NCBI GenBank assembly: GCA_002633025.1
Contig: NMRB01000328.1
Span: 66,532-130,531 of the forward strand
Direction of reading: 5' to 3'
DNA length: 64,000 nt
Origin: Notospermus geniculatus
Lineage: Eukaryota > Nemertea > Pilidiophora > Heteronemertea > Lineidae
Under the pieces are notes generated by a model that saw only the letters and a list, made by a program, of their open reading frames with translations, ran no database searches and was not told the DNA's origin. Made by a program: the position numbers and the translations under genes. How positions within the stretch are numbered: position 1 is the first letter of the stretch; each line of letters opens with the position of its first letter. Shown one piece after another: positions 20,868 through 31,898 of this stretch.

Positions 20868-22318
20868 TACTCCAAGAATTGTAAAATTTCCTCCAAGATT
20901 TATAAAATATCATCCAGTATCTGAAAATGTTCGTCCAAGATTGCCACGTGCATCTTGCAAACTGATGACGTCATGAAGTACATGAATACCCCGGGTGCAT
21001 TTCGTCATTTTCATGAATTCTCGTTTTGCATGGCAACTTTGACGCCTTGGGACACTTCCGGCAAACAGCCGTGCAGTAGGATCATTACAGTCGACCCGCA
21101 AAGGTTCTTTTCTTCGGCAGATTTATTTTGCGCGCGGGAAAATAATAGGCGATCGGGGCCCTCGACGAGGCTTCTCGAGTATCTCATTCGAGAAATCGGA
21201 CACCTCGCACAAAATTGCGTTTATCGAGAAGACCGTTCAAATTCAACCACATAAACCATATATCAATGTTTAGCTAAGGCATTGAGCTTTCCATTAGTGT
21301 AATTTATTTTGGCATAAAGCAAACGAGTGAAGAGAAAACATTTAAGAAATTTCGTCCTCCGCACAGAATTGGAGGTCATTTGGAGTAGTAGAGCGTTGTT
21401 AAAAACATCGCCATAACTCCATAAATACTTGCCTGCATAAAACCAGCAAAATTGAATAGACGAAGAAACTATCAATCTCCAATCTGTGTTAATTTCATAC
21501 TTCGGCATGGTATTCCAAGTTTTTGTACGCAGTTTGAACAGCAGTAGGTAACGATTCTCGCAGCCATAACCTGGTTCCTTGGACATCCGACGTGGCGCTG
21601 ATTGACGATTCTACCAGTCAGCGCCACCGTCGGAGCCCATGGAACCAAGTTAGACAATGGATAAAGGGAAGGAGATTTCTTGAAAATGTGGTTGTGTTTC
21701 GGGGTGATTTTCAACCCCTCAGACATGCGTGCATAAAACCACGCTTCGCGTGTGGATTCTTCTATGTTATAACAACCCGAATGACCTAAGCAGAAGTTTC
21801 AAAATACTATTCCAAGAAGGTGTACGCACTTTGAAGAACGCCTGTTTTCGAAAACACAAGGTTACCTTTCGATCGATATAACGCGGCGAAAACTGAACCG
21901 ATTTCGATGAAATTTTCGGCAACTTTCGTAGAGAAACATCCATCAACATGTAAACATCACGCCACCTTCAAACGTCTGACTAATCGCGCGTAATTAGTGA
22001 CTGTTTTATAGCGTCTGCTACGCCTACGTCACTGCCTCACTTTCGTTCAGTGATTTAGCAGTTAGTACCGCCAAATACCGCGGCTGACACGTCGTGGCGC
22101 TGTTCATACCTTTGCAGGTCGACTGATTATTTGAAAGGGCTGAAAATAAGCGCTATACCTCCTATAATTTGGGAACAGGGAGATAAGACCAATCCCTACA
22201 ACTTTGCAAAAGGGATCCATAGTAAATTCTCAAGGACTTTTAGGAGCTGAGGCCTAGTTCGAGGGTATCCCTCATTTAATGATTTACGCTGAATATCAAC
22301 CTCACCTCTTTGTAGCTG

Positions 22319-22473
22319 GGCTGGGTTGCACGAAACTCATGTTAGCGCTAACTTGGTGTTAGCGCTAACTTTATGTTAAATGACGTAAAAAGACAATGGA
22401 TTTTTACGTCATTTAACATTAAGTTAGCGCAAACACCAAGTTAGCGCTATCGTGAGTTTTGTGCAACCGGGCC
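22319..22473. mobile_element. Short fold-back MITE (155 bp)
   Basis: The ends GGTTGCACGAAACTCATG and its complement bracket GTTAGCGCTAACTT words and a central TAAATGACGTAAAAA / TTTTTACGTCATTTA palindrome. The whole unit folds on itself. Confidence 0.75.
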
Positions 22474-22746
22474 CTGGTTTAGTAGTGTCATAATGAACAT
22501 CTTTGGAGCGAATGGGTGTGTGAGTGTGTAATTTATGGTTGATTCTCAAAGTTTTGACTTGGACTAATAATAATAACGGGGCTAGGCCTATACTCATTGT
22601 TGTATTTTAGATTGCAAGTAGCAACACTGAGTCACATGTTGCTTACCAGTCAATAGGTAACAACGAGTAACGTGCTCGGCATGTTCAGGCTATCGGCTGC
22701 AGACCAAATTCCGCTGGTTCCGCTAATTCGACATGGCCCTTCATCT

Positions 22747-22780
22747 ACCTGCCGCGCCACAGCGCGTGGCGCGGCAGGTA
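22747..22780. other. GC-rich perfect hairpin
   Basis: CCTGCCGCGCCAC, a 5-base loop, then GTGGCGCGGCAGG. It immediately abuts the end of the 2.8-kb TIR element. The function is unknown. Confidence 0.6.
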
Positions 22781-23165
22781 TTTTTTTATTCAGCCAAAGC
22801 CCTGGGGTAATGCAAAACATGTCAGCTTTAAGTGAAAGCCCCTTTGCTAAGGCCTCCTTTACCTAATGCAGTGTTCTCTTTTATTAAAATACTTTTTGTC
22901 ACTGTACAAACGACCTCCCTAGTTTTGGAACAGACAACAACATAAAGGAATCAACCATAAAGGTTCAACTTACAAATTTAGCATTTTATGAATGTGGACA
23001 GTATCCCTTTAAACCTCAACAGATTTGCATTCTGACTTTTCCATATGATTTGTATTTGTATTTCATTTTTCCGTCAGGGCCGACGCTATAGCATTATTGG
23101 CCCTGCTAAGTACGGAGGAGGCCATCACAAGGTACTCAAATGATAGGCAATGACATGAATGATAG

Positions 23166-23255
23166 CAAAAATAGATAAAGACCAAAAATGATCCACTCGC
23201 GATCGAGGAGAACCATGACATGCTGTGCGTTTTCCTCAATATCTCCAGNTTCAGA
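23166..23255. repeat. Inverted repeat pair, 23166-23255 with 27222-27312
   Basis: About 85 bp around ATCCACTCGCGATCGAGGAG and ACATGCTGTGCGTTTTCCTC recur as the reverse complement 4 kb away. A further 27-bp match links 22945 and 27680 (GGAATCAACCATAAAGG). The two-exon gene at 23383-24342 lies between the arms. Confidence 0.65.
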
Positions 23256-23382
23256 AATTAAAATATAGGAAGTCAGGAAATGTGTTCCCTGCTGTCAGAC
23301 TTTATTCCTCCAAGGGCACAACTGTACGACCCTTTATCTGAAATGTAGAAAATTTAAGTGAACTGATTTGTTTTCATTTCAG

Positions 23383-23636
23383 TTCTGTCTGGCGGCTGCA
23401 TTGGGGAAATGTTTCGCCTGTACAAGAGAAATAGAACAAAGTACCGCATGCACTTGAAAGTTATTGCTAAGATGATAGTGAGGAACAAGAAAGACACACG
23501 CCTGCCCGTGGAGCTGAGGGCCAGGGATAAAGGGGGACTGTACTGCCTGATGCCCGACTACCTCCAGGTCCTGCGATCTTTGGATAAGCTAATAAGGAGT
23601 GAGTTCACTGGCTCACATGGAAAGGAGGTTGTGAAG
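23383..23636 (+). CDS. Uncharacterised basic protein, internal coding exon
   Basis: It is bounded by acceptor TTTGTTTTCATTTCAG and a GTAACA donor. It enters in the second codon position and leaves in phase 0, so at least one upstream exon is missing from my view. It encodes a basic segment (FRLYKRNRTKYRMHLKVIAK) and a YLQVLRSLDKLIRSEF helix-like end. No known domain is recognised. It pairs in frame with the exon at 23824-24342. The surrounding inverted repeats leave open that this is a transposon-carried gene rather than a host gene. Confidence 0.5.
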
Positions 23637-23823
23637 GTAACATGATTTTGTGGTTCAGCATTATTTTGACACCCCTCGTTCACCTTGCCCTATGAATGCT
23701 GTGTTAATCCTGTATCCGTCATCAGGAAAATTAATGGTACGTTTTGGTTCTGATGCCTACATGCATTCACCATGTCTCAGTCAGAAGGAAAACTTAACCA
23801 CCTCCATGTTTTTGTCATTTCAG

Positions 23824-24342
23824 AAAACAGATGCAAAAGTGCTGGGGGACCTTGGTGCCCAGGTTCGACAGAACATCCAGGCATTGACCACAGCAAAGTT
23901 GGCAGAGGAGGAGGTGCCTTCAGACACTGTAAAGGAAGTTGTGATGACTCTGTGTCGGAAGTACACACATGCAAGACTTTGGGGATACATTCGAGGGGAA
24001 TATGAGAGGACACAGGAATTAAAAGGACATCGGGCCAAGGGTGGGGAAGGACTCCGGGACAAACTTCATACAGTGACTGAAAAGCGGAGGGGACAATCAC
24101 GGGGAAAAGGGAGGGGCAGGGGCAAGAAGTCTGAGGAAAATGTTGGAAAGTCTCAGGGAGGAAAGGGGAAGGGCAGGGGCAAGAAGTCGGATGAAAATGT
24201 TGGGCAGTCTCAGGGAAAGGGGAAGGGCAGGGGCAAGAGGTCAGAGGAAAATGTTGGACAGTCTCAGGGAAAGGGGAAGGGCAGGGGCAAGAAGTCGGAG
24301 GAAAATGTTGGACAGTCTCAGGGAAAGGGGAAGGGCAGGTGA
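23824..24342 (+). CDS. Uncharacterised basic protein, terminal exon with Gly-Lys-Arg repeat tail
   Basis: It follows acceptor TTTTTGTCATTTCAG and ends at TGA 24340. The first 75 residues are an ordinary mixed sequence with VLGDLGAQVRQNIQAL and KEVVMTLCRKYTHARLWGYI; the remainder is a highly basic tail of repeated GKGKGRGKKSEENVGQSQ units coded by a minisatellite of 54-57 bp. The RGKK-type repeats suggest binding to nucleic acid, but that is inference only. The whole product is unrecognised. Repeat-unit changes keep frame (54 and 57 are multiples of three), which argues for coding use. Confidence 0.5.
   Translation, partial: KTDAKVLGDLGAQVRQNIQALTTAKLAEEEVPSDTVKEVVMTLCRKYTHARLWGYIRGEYERTQELKGHRAKGGEGLRDKLHTVTEKRRGQSRGKGRGRGKKSEENVGKSQGGKGKGRGKKSDENVGQSQGKGKGRGKRSEENVGQSQGKGKGRGKKSEENVGQSQGKGKGR
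24100..24340. repeat. Coding minisatellite, 54-57 bp unit, four copies
   Basis: GAAAATGTTGG occurs at 24136, 24193, 24247 and 24301 (spacings 57, 54, 54). The unit is purine-rich on the plus strand. A poly-G run follows near 24417. Confidence 0.8.
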
Positions 24343-24726
24343 AAGGGGAAGGGCAGGGGCAAGAGTTCAGGAAAGCAGTGAGGGAACTTGTCATCTATTT
24401 GTGTTGGTGGTGGTGGGGGGGGGGGCATCTGAGGGTGGGATCAATGTACAACTCTAACCCAAACTGAAATAACTTGTGTATTTTGAATCATTTACTTATG
24501 TACAGAGATTTCATAATGTAATATACTTCTTGAACACTGACTTAAATTCTTTTTCGGTGTGTTTGCAGGCAACAGTGGTTGGCAAACAATTGATAGGTTG
24601 ACACCAACTTTTAAAACTATTCTCAGAAATTGTCCAACCTGTGGCATGTTGGTATCATTCTAAAGTTTAGACACTCAGAATTATCTTTCCATAAATATGC
24701 CAGCTTGCCATAACTAGACAATTTTT

Positions 24727-24839
24727 CAGGCCTTTCCGTTTAAGGCGAGCTAAAATGTGCATGCGCCTTGCAAACAGTAGAAATTCTATGGTTTGCGAGG
24801 CGCATGCACATTTTAGCTCGCCTTAAACGGAAAGGCCTG
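24727..24839. mobile_element. 113-bp fold-back MITE with ATTTTT duplication
   Basis: CAGGCCTTTCCGTTTAAGGC and its complement form arms of about 48 bp around a 15-bp centre. ATTTTT flanks both sides (24721-24726, 24840-24845). GCATGCGC words lie in each arm. Confidence 0.8.
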
Positions 24840-25059
24840 ATTTTTGGACATTTGATTCTTATTTGGTGAAGGTCGGAGGAAGTGAAAAGTTTTCCCCCGG
24901 GGTTTTCCCCCACCCCACAATGTCTGGTCATGTACCGGTAGCCTACCATCAATCAAAAAGACACTCACAAACTGTGGAAATTAGTCAGTTTCAACCCTTG
25001 TCATGGAGGTTTCACCACACCTCACTCATGTCCACAGTCCTCAATAAGTCAACCCTGAT

Positions 25060-25340
25060 TCGGCCCTTCACTTTTTCCCTTTCCGTTTTAGAGGAATGTC
25101 CATTGTGTGCAATTCAACATCCCGGTAACCTTTTTCACCCTTTGAGTGTCCATGGATGTTTTTTCTCAGCATCAGTGTTCTCTTGGCGTGCTCATAGTTC
25201 ACCGAGGAGAGCTTGCCCCCTGCTGCATACTTCAACTGTGAGAACAAGGTCTCGACTGCACTCCCGTTGAGTTTCATGGGAACAAGATACATCCCTTCAT
25301 TTCTCATCAGGTAGTTGGCACAAAAGGCATTGAATGAGTA
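25060..25340 (-). pseudogene. THAP9/P-element-like transposase C-terminal fragment
   Basis: The minus strand encodes a segment with GSAVETLFSQLKYAAGGKL, NYEHAKRTL and GHSKGEKGYRD. The E-T-L-F-S-Q-L-K..GG core is the C-terminal signature I associate with the THAP9/P-element-like transposases common in cnidarians and marine deuterostomes. There is no upstream RNase H-like core and no flanking TIRs here, so it is a dead fragment. Related pieces are at 43271-43377 and possibly 49506-49586. The assignment is from memory of the family, not a search. Confidence 0.55.
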
Positions 25341-25474
25341 GGCCTACACACACACTCGCAGCAAGTCAATAGGGCATAAGGACATGGGTTACTAAGTGCC
25401 CATGTGATAATTTCCAGTTTGATCTACTGCCCCATGAAGAGCTTGATTGGTGAATCATCGTCTTTGTTTTATTT

Positions 25475-25630
25475 AGGCCCTGTTCAATTTTCTAGAGTTT
25501 CAGATTGTAAAGTTCCACTTGAAAAAGACCCCGGTTGGGGGACGAAAATTTGTGAATTCTGGAGATTGACTTTTTGCTTATTATCGTTTTGTGTGTCAAT
25601 TTTGTGCTATTCTGTATCTTGGTTCAACTT
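25475..25630 (+). repeat. Dispersed repeat, second copy of 44000-44130
   Basis: TTTCAGATTGTAAAGTTCCA through GTGTGTCAATTTTGTGC is shared almost exactly with 44003-44118. It contains the stem GACCCCGGTTGGGG seen also at 28848 and 43893. Confidence 0.7.
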
Positions 25631-25639
25631 GATGACAGG

Positions 25640-26408
25640 GGCAGACACGAAAATAAATAAATGGCATGCGAACAATTACTTAGCTGTCAAATCAAACATA
25701 GGCCTAAAAACTAGAAATTGACTTGTGAGTCAATTTGAAGACCGCCTTTGAAAATTCTGAATTTTGTAAATATGTTAGGGCGATGTAGAAACTGATGATA
25801 TTGGGACTGAACATGCGTCATTTACAGTGTACATGTAGGCCTACATTATTTATGGTGTAGATGTAGGCCTACATGGCTTTACAGTGCGATTGTGTGTTTC
25901 GCGGCAGCCAAGAGCAGGGGGTTATTGTTTTCAGTTAGGCCTACTAAATTTCACAATTGGTAAACTTGTCGGGTCATGTTATTGATTTCAGACAATGTGT
26001 GTGTCATTTTTCGCGAAATACGGGTAGGCCTACATCATGGCACGGGACCAAATTCATTTCGATCTCTGAGTCTGATTGGCCAGAGGACCTGAAACGTGGT
26101 GTGCGTGGCGTCACAGTTTGATCCGAGATGAGATGAAAACCCCGCTGCGGCGAGTGACGCTGCAGCGTCATGCTCGACGTCGTGGTGACGCTGCGTTCTT
26201 AGGCCCGACGTCATGGGTTGTTGACGTCATGGGCAAAGGTAAAATGCGTTAGGACAACAGACTTCATCTAATTAAACAGTTCATTGTTGGTGGATGACCC
26301 CCAAAATCAATAGGTTTCCGTGTAACATGCATATCCACAACTCCTGAAAGTTTCATCGCGATACGTGGCGTATTTTTTGAGTTATCCTGCCGAAACCACA
26401 GATTGGCG
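25640..26408. other. No gene seen; GGCCTAC-rich intergenic DNA
   Basis: Several TAGGCCTAC words and CGTCA/GACGTC clusters (about 26150-26230) are present, with no supported gene. Confidence 0.35.
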
Positions 26409-26443
26409 ACAGAGAGAGAGAGATCGAGAGAGAGAGAGAGAGA
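26409..26443. repeat. (GA)n microsatellite
   Basis: AGAGAGAGAGAGATCGAGAG and continuing GA units, interrupted once by ATC. Confidence 0.9.
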
Positions 26444-26837
26444 AATCCAGTGAAACCAATGAAGACCGCCACCTTGTGAGGTGGTGGCGGTCTTAATAAC
26501 AAACATACTGCGGCAGATGGCATGCAATGCGATATCCGCTGTTGACAGCAAGCTCTTTAACAAGCACATCCAGCCATGTGCGAGTACTGTTCCATCGGCC
26601 ATCTACCCGATTCGCTGTCATTCAGGAATGATATTAAACTGCTTGTGACCCAAATAAAAGTTCACTTGTGGTGATCTGGCAAATTTGTCCTTCCTCAAAA
26701 AGTTCTCATATCCTTCGCACAAACCTTGGAGGAATTTTTCCTCCAAGTATAATTCCTCCAAGCACAAACAAAGCCGAGAGATGAATGTCCACTGGTACCC
26801 TCCCCCAACATGCCCAAGTCATCCGACTCCATTTCGC

Positions 26838-27227
26838 TCGATATAAATTCCGCCGGAGGATACAAAACGCCATCCACGCGCGATCTCACTTGACTCTCTT
26901 CAGCGCCCATGCCCTGCCATGTCACTGTCAGCCTCCTCTGGCATCATGCCAGAGTTCCTCCTGGAAATCCTCGAAATGTTCGCTAAAAATAGCCCAGTTG
27001 CTAAAAATAGTATCATATGCGCCACCACCCGGTCAAGTAAAGAACTGAACCTGCAGGTCTGCGCAGGATTTGTCGCGTTTTCGGGCGAAGTTATATGTTT
27101 CCATGGCGCTGGCGTAAAAAGTACTGAACGGAAATCAATGACACTTTCAGGATATGTTACGAAAGAAGTATACTTTATTTTAAAAGTGAAATCATCGCGA
27201 TCGGTCAAATATTTCTGGAGATATTGA
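26838..27227 (+). CDS. Small ORF with nearby TATA-like box, function unknown
   Basis: A GATATAAATT box at about 26838 is followed by a short leader and an ATG at 26919. The 102-residue frame (MSLSASSGIMPEFLLEIL..) runs to TGA at 27225-27227 with no intron and no recognised domain. Its last 20 codons fall in the inverted repeat shared with 23166-23255. The coding region is 26919-27227; the earlier bases are the promoter. It may be a small single-exon gene, or chance in repeat DNA. Confidence 0.25.
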
Positions 27228-27319
27228 GGAAAACGCACAGCATGTCATGGTTCTCCTCGATCGCGAGTGGATCATTTTTGGTCTTTATCTATTTTTGATG
27301 ATAGGCAAGCTAATCATAT

Positions 27320-28090
27320 GATAGGCAAGACCCTTCTGCATGTTTAGTGCAAATTGTGTTGAATTCCGACTAGTTGATCTTATGATACAAAAGGACTGAA
27401 TTAACGAGAACCCCACGAACGATGTGAGCGCAGGGTCATCTGTGTACATTTGAATAGGCGTACGTACATTTGCACATGGAGCACTAATTGTGCTGAAAAT
27501 AGCTTTGTTATCCTCAGAAATGGAATTCAAAGCATCATGTTGGCAGGTTCATGTACCTCTTCACCACAAAAAAAGTTGCAGCTCGTGCCTATTACGTAAA
27601 GCCAGAATTCAGGTAGTGAGATACATCTGGTGGCAACACATGAAATGTAAGTTCATCGTTCACAGTTAAACCTTTATGGTTGATTCCTTTAATGATAACA
27701 ATGAATACATTTTACTTACCAAACTTCTTCCACTCTGCGCTATGTTTGTTCCTAAAGCAAGAGTCCACCTGATAGGTGCAACAAAATCGTGAAGTGATAA
27801 TGCTTAGATGAAACATGATAGAAACATCTGAACAACTTCAATTAAAATCACATTTAAAAATCATACTTAAGGGTACATGTAAGTATCTGTCATGCGTTCT
27901 CCCTCTGGATGTTGTTTCAGAAAATTTGTTCCTATGAGACTATATTCACATCATTAGCAAAGCATTGCACTATTACTTGGAGGAAAAGTGAAACAGTCCT
28001 GCTTGGGGTGCAGTTTAAGGGGAATAAAGTTATATTCTTAATGAAATATGGACGCCTTGTTTAACATAGGTCATTGAGCCATCTTTTTTG
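27320..28090. other. No gene seen
   Basis: This is A/T-rich intergenic sequence; only the 27-bp inverted-repeat word near 27665-27690 was noted. Confidence 0.35.
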
Positions 28091-28092
28091 AA

Positions 28093-28260
28093 GATGGGGA
28101 TTTGGCCTAGTGGTTTAAGGCGTGCTGTCCCTTAGTGCTGGCGATTGATGCCTCATGCGAGGGTCCGTGGTTTCGAATCTGGTAGGAAGCAATGTCTTTC
28201 ACCTTAGAAACCCAATTCTATTTCATATTCTTAATGAAATATGAATACATTGTAAAGTCT
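28093..28260 (+). mobile_element. tRNA-derived SINE (tRNA-Leu-like head)
   Basis: GGGGATTTGGCCTAGTGG contains a good A box (TGGCCTAGTGG, about 28102) and 67 bp later a B box (GGTTTCGAATC, 28169-28179). The intervening arm length suits a long-variable-arm tRNA such as Leu. The 3' acceptor strand does not pair with the 5' end, so it is not a functional tRNA gene; a SINE head or tRNA pseudogene fits. Confidence 0.65.
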
Positions 28261-28669
28261 AGCTGGGAAATGCGAAAAGTGTATTTTGCCTTTAAAGTGA
28301 AGGGTTCCTACCAGGTGTTGCAAAGATAATTGCCAATTTTGGGATTGGTTATGGCTATAGAATCGATCCCTCCCACCTTTTTATTTGATTATAGGTGCAA
28401 TGAGGAACTACACTCCTCTCGCAGTGTTTTCATTCGCTCTGTATGCTCCGCTCAGAAAACACTGCTTAGAATAGCCGGATTCTGCCGATTCACCGCCAGA
28501 TGGCATTATTTCTGTCCAACCAATCAGCGCCCGCCATCAGGCTGCAACTGAGAAAAATTCTACAACACTTTCTCCGGCGCGGCAGCGGGAACAGTAGTGG
28601 TGCCATCTGGCGGTAAATGGGCAGAATACCGGTGTAACGTAATTCACTGCCCCCCATAATGCTCTGTTC

Positions 28670-29275
28670 ACACTATCACGAATCACGCCACGATTGAAAT
28701 CGCGATCTTAATCGTGGAGTAATCGTGGTGATCCTATCTGCCCGTGTCACACTGTCCCGAAATTAGACACCCGATGGCCACACGATTATGGAATTTTGAC
28801 TTTTGCGTGAAGATGGCCCCGAATTCAACTTCCAGAATGTTGCAAATTTGCGATCCCAACCGGGGTCTTCTTCAGGCTGGCACTTATCAGTAAGATTTCC
28901 TAGCGTTTCCATTAATTCGTGTAACCATCGGGTGTCAACTTCGGGACAGTGTGATCAGATCCTGAGGTCAGTTCGTGGCAATCGTATTGATCGTAAGAAA
29001 AATTCTGGACGTTTCAAAAATTTTGCTAGGTTCCTGATTGAAATCGTGGTCTTAATCGTGGAGTAATCGTGGTGATCGTACATGTCCTATCAGATCTTAT
29101 CAGACCTTGAAGTCAGTCTTGGCAATCGTATTGATCGTAGAAAAGTTTTGAACGGTTCAAAAATTTTCTACGATCAACAGGATTGTCACGATTGCCCTCA
29201 AGATGTGATAAGATCTGATAGGATCACCACGATTACTCTACGATTTCAATCGTGGCGCCATTCGTGCCACCTGAA
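28670..29275. mobile_element. Fold-back element rich in ATCGTGG words
   Basis: TTCACACTATCACGAATCAC...CCACGATTGAAATC on the left pairs with GATTTCAATCGTGG..GCCATTCGTG on the right. It has several internal short inverted copies of AATCGTGGTGATC. It carries a copy of the GACCCCGGTTGGGG repeat at 28848-28876. Confidence 0.65.
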
Positions 29276-29422
29276 ATTGACCAATCGTGACCATATCGCA
29301 TCCAAGCGCATCAGAACGTATCGACTCGCATCACCTCGTATCCAAACGTGAAACGTCAGAGAATTAAACAAACATTCCACGATCAGCTACGAATGGCCAA
29401 TCGTAACGTTCGTAAAAGCCTA

Positions 29423-30312
29423 GGTCACACTGTGGCGACTTAGGAGGGCGAATCCCCACGAACTAGAAAAAGTGATAAAATCGTGGCAATTCGTATCGGG
29501 CTCGTGGTGGATTCTCCCTCATTCCCCGGCATTCTTGGTCAGTCTCAGATGGCTGCGGCTGTTTGGAAATGTTCAAAACATTCTCGGTCCAAGCGCGATT
29601 TATTTTTCATCGTACTGCATTTTCGTACTGCATTCTTGGAGCCAGTCGTGGCGATTCGCATACATTCTTGAACATTCGTAGGGGGGTCGTAGTGAGGCGC
29701 GGGAGCAAGAATGACCACGACCAACACGACAATAGCCCCCTGTGACACTGTGGCGACTGTTGTGGCGAATCCCCGCGAACTGGGGGGATTATTTTTTGTC
29801 GTCGTCATTCGCCTGAATCACCACGAATGCATACGATCGCAGTACGAACTCACTACGATTGAGTACGAACGCAGTATGATTGACCGAGAACGCAGTACTC
29901 GCCACCATTCGCGGGGGGATCTTCCCACGGTTCTCACTCATTCGTAGTGGAGTCGTGCTCAATCGTACTAATTCGTACTGATTCGTACTAATTCGCGGTG
30001 CTTCGTGACTATGCGTATGGATTCACGGCCAATCGCGCCTCACTACGACCTCCCTACGAATGTATCAAGAATATATGCGAATCGCCACGACTGGCTCCAA
30101 GAATGCAGTAGGAATGCAGTACGATGAAAAATAAATCGTGCTTGGACCGCGAATGTTTGAACATTTCAAAACAGTCGCAGCCCCTCTGAGACTGGCCAAG
30201 AATGCCGGCGAATGACGGAGAATCCACCACGAGCCCAATACGAATTGCCAAGATTTTTTTCACTTTTTCTAGTTCGTGGGGATTCGCCCTCCTAAGTCGC
30301 CACAGTGTGACA
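29423..30312. mobile_element. Large fold-back element, arms about 310 bp
   Basis: TCACACTGTGGCGACTTAGG at 29425 is matched inverted at 30293-30312. The match continues through CGTGGTGGATTCTCC and TTCGCATACATTCTTGAACA with scattered differences. The interior holds ATTCGTACT-type words and the left end of another member at about 29737. Confidence 0.8.
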
Positions 30313-30700
30313 GGGGTTTAAATAGTCGCGTTCGTTCTGCATTCTACGTTAATCGTACTGCGTTCGTACTCAATCGTAGTGAGTTCGTACTGCGATCGTA
30401 AACATTGGTGGTGATTCTTCATGATTCCTACTCCACTCTTCTAGCTTCGTACAAAGTTCGTACGTGATTCGTACTACATGCGTAATGATTCTTGTTCATC
30501 CTCACTCCAATCTTACTACCGTCGCCGACATACCTAGGGCAATCTTACAAAATACCTACAGCATGCGTACCACAATCGTAGGACATTCGTGTATGTAGGT
30601 CCAGACAGGGCCCCAGGCAGGCGAATGACGACGACAAAAATAAACCCCCAGTTCGCGGTGATTCGCCACAAAAGTCGCCAAAGTGTGAACGGGCCTAAAG
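29737..30700. mobile_element. Second member of the fold-back family, overlapping the first
   Basis: GACACTGTGGCGACTGTTGTGGCG at 29747, shortened by AACTGGGGGG, pairs with CCCCCAGTTCGCGGTGATTC..CGCCAAAGTGTGAACGG at about 30650-30697. The overlap of ends with 29423-30312 shows nested insertion or recombination between copies. Confidence 0.6.
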
Positions 30701-30702
30701 CA

Positions 30703-31030
30703 CACTGTGGCGACTTAGGTGGGCGAATCCCCGCGAACTAGAATGAAATGGTCCATGGACCATGTGCTCACCCCTTTGGACATAATAGTGTAATGACAGA
30801 AAGAGGTATGTACATGGTCCATGGACCATTTCATTCTAGTTCGCGGGGATTCGCCCGCCTAAAGCCGGTGACAGACTGGCGCGTACGCGGCGCGTCCTGC
30901 AGGCGTTCCGCCAATCAGATTCTTCGGTAAGTGTTTCGGTCCGTGTTACCGACTGCCTGATTGGTTGAACGCTTTCGGACGCGCTGCTTACGCGCCAGTC
31001 TGTCACCGCCTTTAGTCGCCACAGTAGGGT
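30703..31030. mobile_element. Third fold-back member carrying a nested 150-bp element
   Basis: CACACTGTGGCGACTTAGGT pairs with the remnant TTTAGTCGCCACAGTAGGG. ATGGTCCATGGACCAT occurs inside twice. Between GCGGGGATTCGCCCGCCTAA and TTAGTCGCC a separate element (about 30862-31012) has inverted ends GGTGACAGACTGGCGCGTA and TACGCGCCAGTCTGTCACC. Confidence 0.75.
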
Positions 31031-31035
31031 TCTTT

Positions 31036-31685
31036 TGCTAAAGCCGCGCGCTGAGACACAGCGCGGTAAGCCCAACCCTCGTCCACCAGCTTATTGAATA
31101 GGACAACTATGATTGGCCCTCGCGGACCTAACAATATCAACGATTCGCCCCGCCTCCTCTACAATGACCATGAGCGCCAGAAGGGCTGTGCGAGCGAATG
31201 GTAAACAAAGTCACTGTACAATAACTCACGCTGGCACTATACAGTCTACCACATGTATACTGCGTATAAGCGACCACAGTCGGTTATTACTGAATCACCT
31301 TTTGAGTTGTAATGAGGTGGGTTTCGCGAAGGCTGTTTAACAATTAATCGAACAATAAACGCGAGGCGCACGCGCCGCCTGGGCTGCCCGTTAATTATGG
31401 CAAACAATAGAAGGGCGGCTCAACGCGCGGCGCGTTTGGGATAAGGATTGATCGCCAGTCTCATTGTATACTCTTCCAAAGAAAACAGATTCTAACACAC
31501 CGGTCGCATGGGGGCGTTGAAGTCCAGCAGGAACGATCGAGCTGGTCATTTATTGCCATTGTCATCGTAGGCGGGGCGAGTATGGTATTGTTAGGTCAGC
31601 GAGAGCCAATCATGGTTGTCCTATTCAATAAAGTGGTCGAGGAGGGTTGGGCTTACCGAGTTGTGTCAGCGCGCGCGTCTTTTAA
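31036..31685. mobile_element. Fold-back element with GCGCGCTGA ends
   Basis: Left GCGCGGTAAGCCCAACCCTC and TTGAATAGGACAACTATGAT match inverted sequences at about 31605-31665 (ATCATGGTTGTCCTATTCAA, GGAGGGTTGGGCTTACCG). The centre is GC-rich and has no ORF. Confidence 0.7.
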
Positions 31686-31898
31686 TGAAAGAAACCTAGT
31701 GTGACCTGGGCTTAACGGACCGCGCTCTAGTGGGAACATAGCATTAATCAGTGCCCTACCCTATTGTGTTGGACGGAATAAGCCGCACGAGGAGAGAAAC
31801 CAATATTCAGGATACAATAGAACCTTATATCCAATTTTCCCGTCACACACGATCAAACTTGTTGGTCCAATTTTTGTAGATCCTGTGTATTGGCCATA

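Larger units (their letters stand above)
19935..22740. mobile_element. 2.8-kb DNA transposon with 25-bp TIRs, upstream of the first coding exon
   Basis: AGGGCCATGTCGAATTAGCG at 19935 is matched by its complement ending at 22740; the match extends 25 bp with one mismatch. No transposase ORF is intact inside, and a second MITE (20258-20867) is nested in it. Its left end is only 27 bp from the acceptor of the secreted-protein gene's first coding exon. I could not identify the target duplication. Confidence 0.6.

Noticed and set aside
23777-24394. 205-codon minus-strand Pro/Ser-rich ORF
   Set aside because: It is the complement of the purine-rich coding minisatellite; the plus-strand frame has splice support.
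28093-28180. Functional tRNA-Leu gene
   Set aside because: A and B boxes are present, but the acceptor stem does not pair; a SINE or tRNA pseudogene fits better.
29425-31020. CRISPR-like array, because of recurring words
   Set aside because: Words occur in both orientations with irregular spacing; these are nested fold-back transposons in an animal genome.
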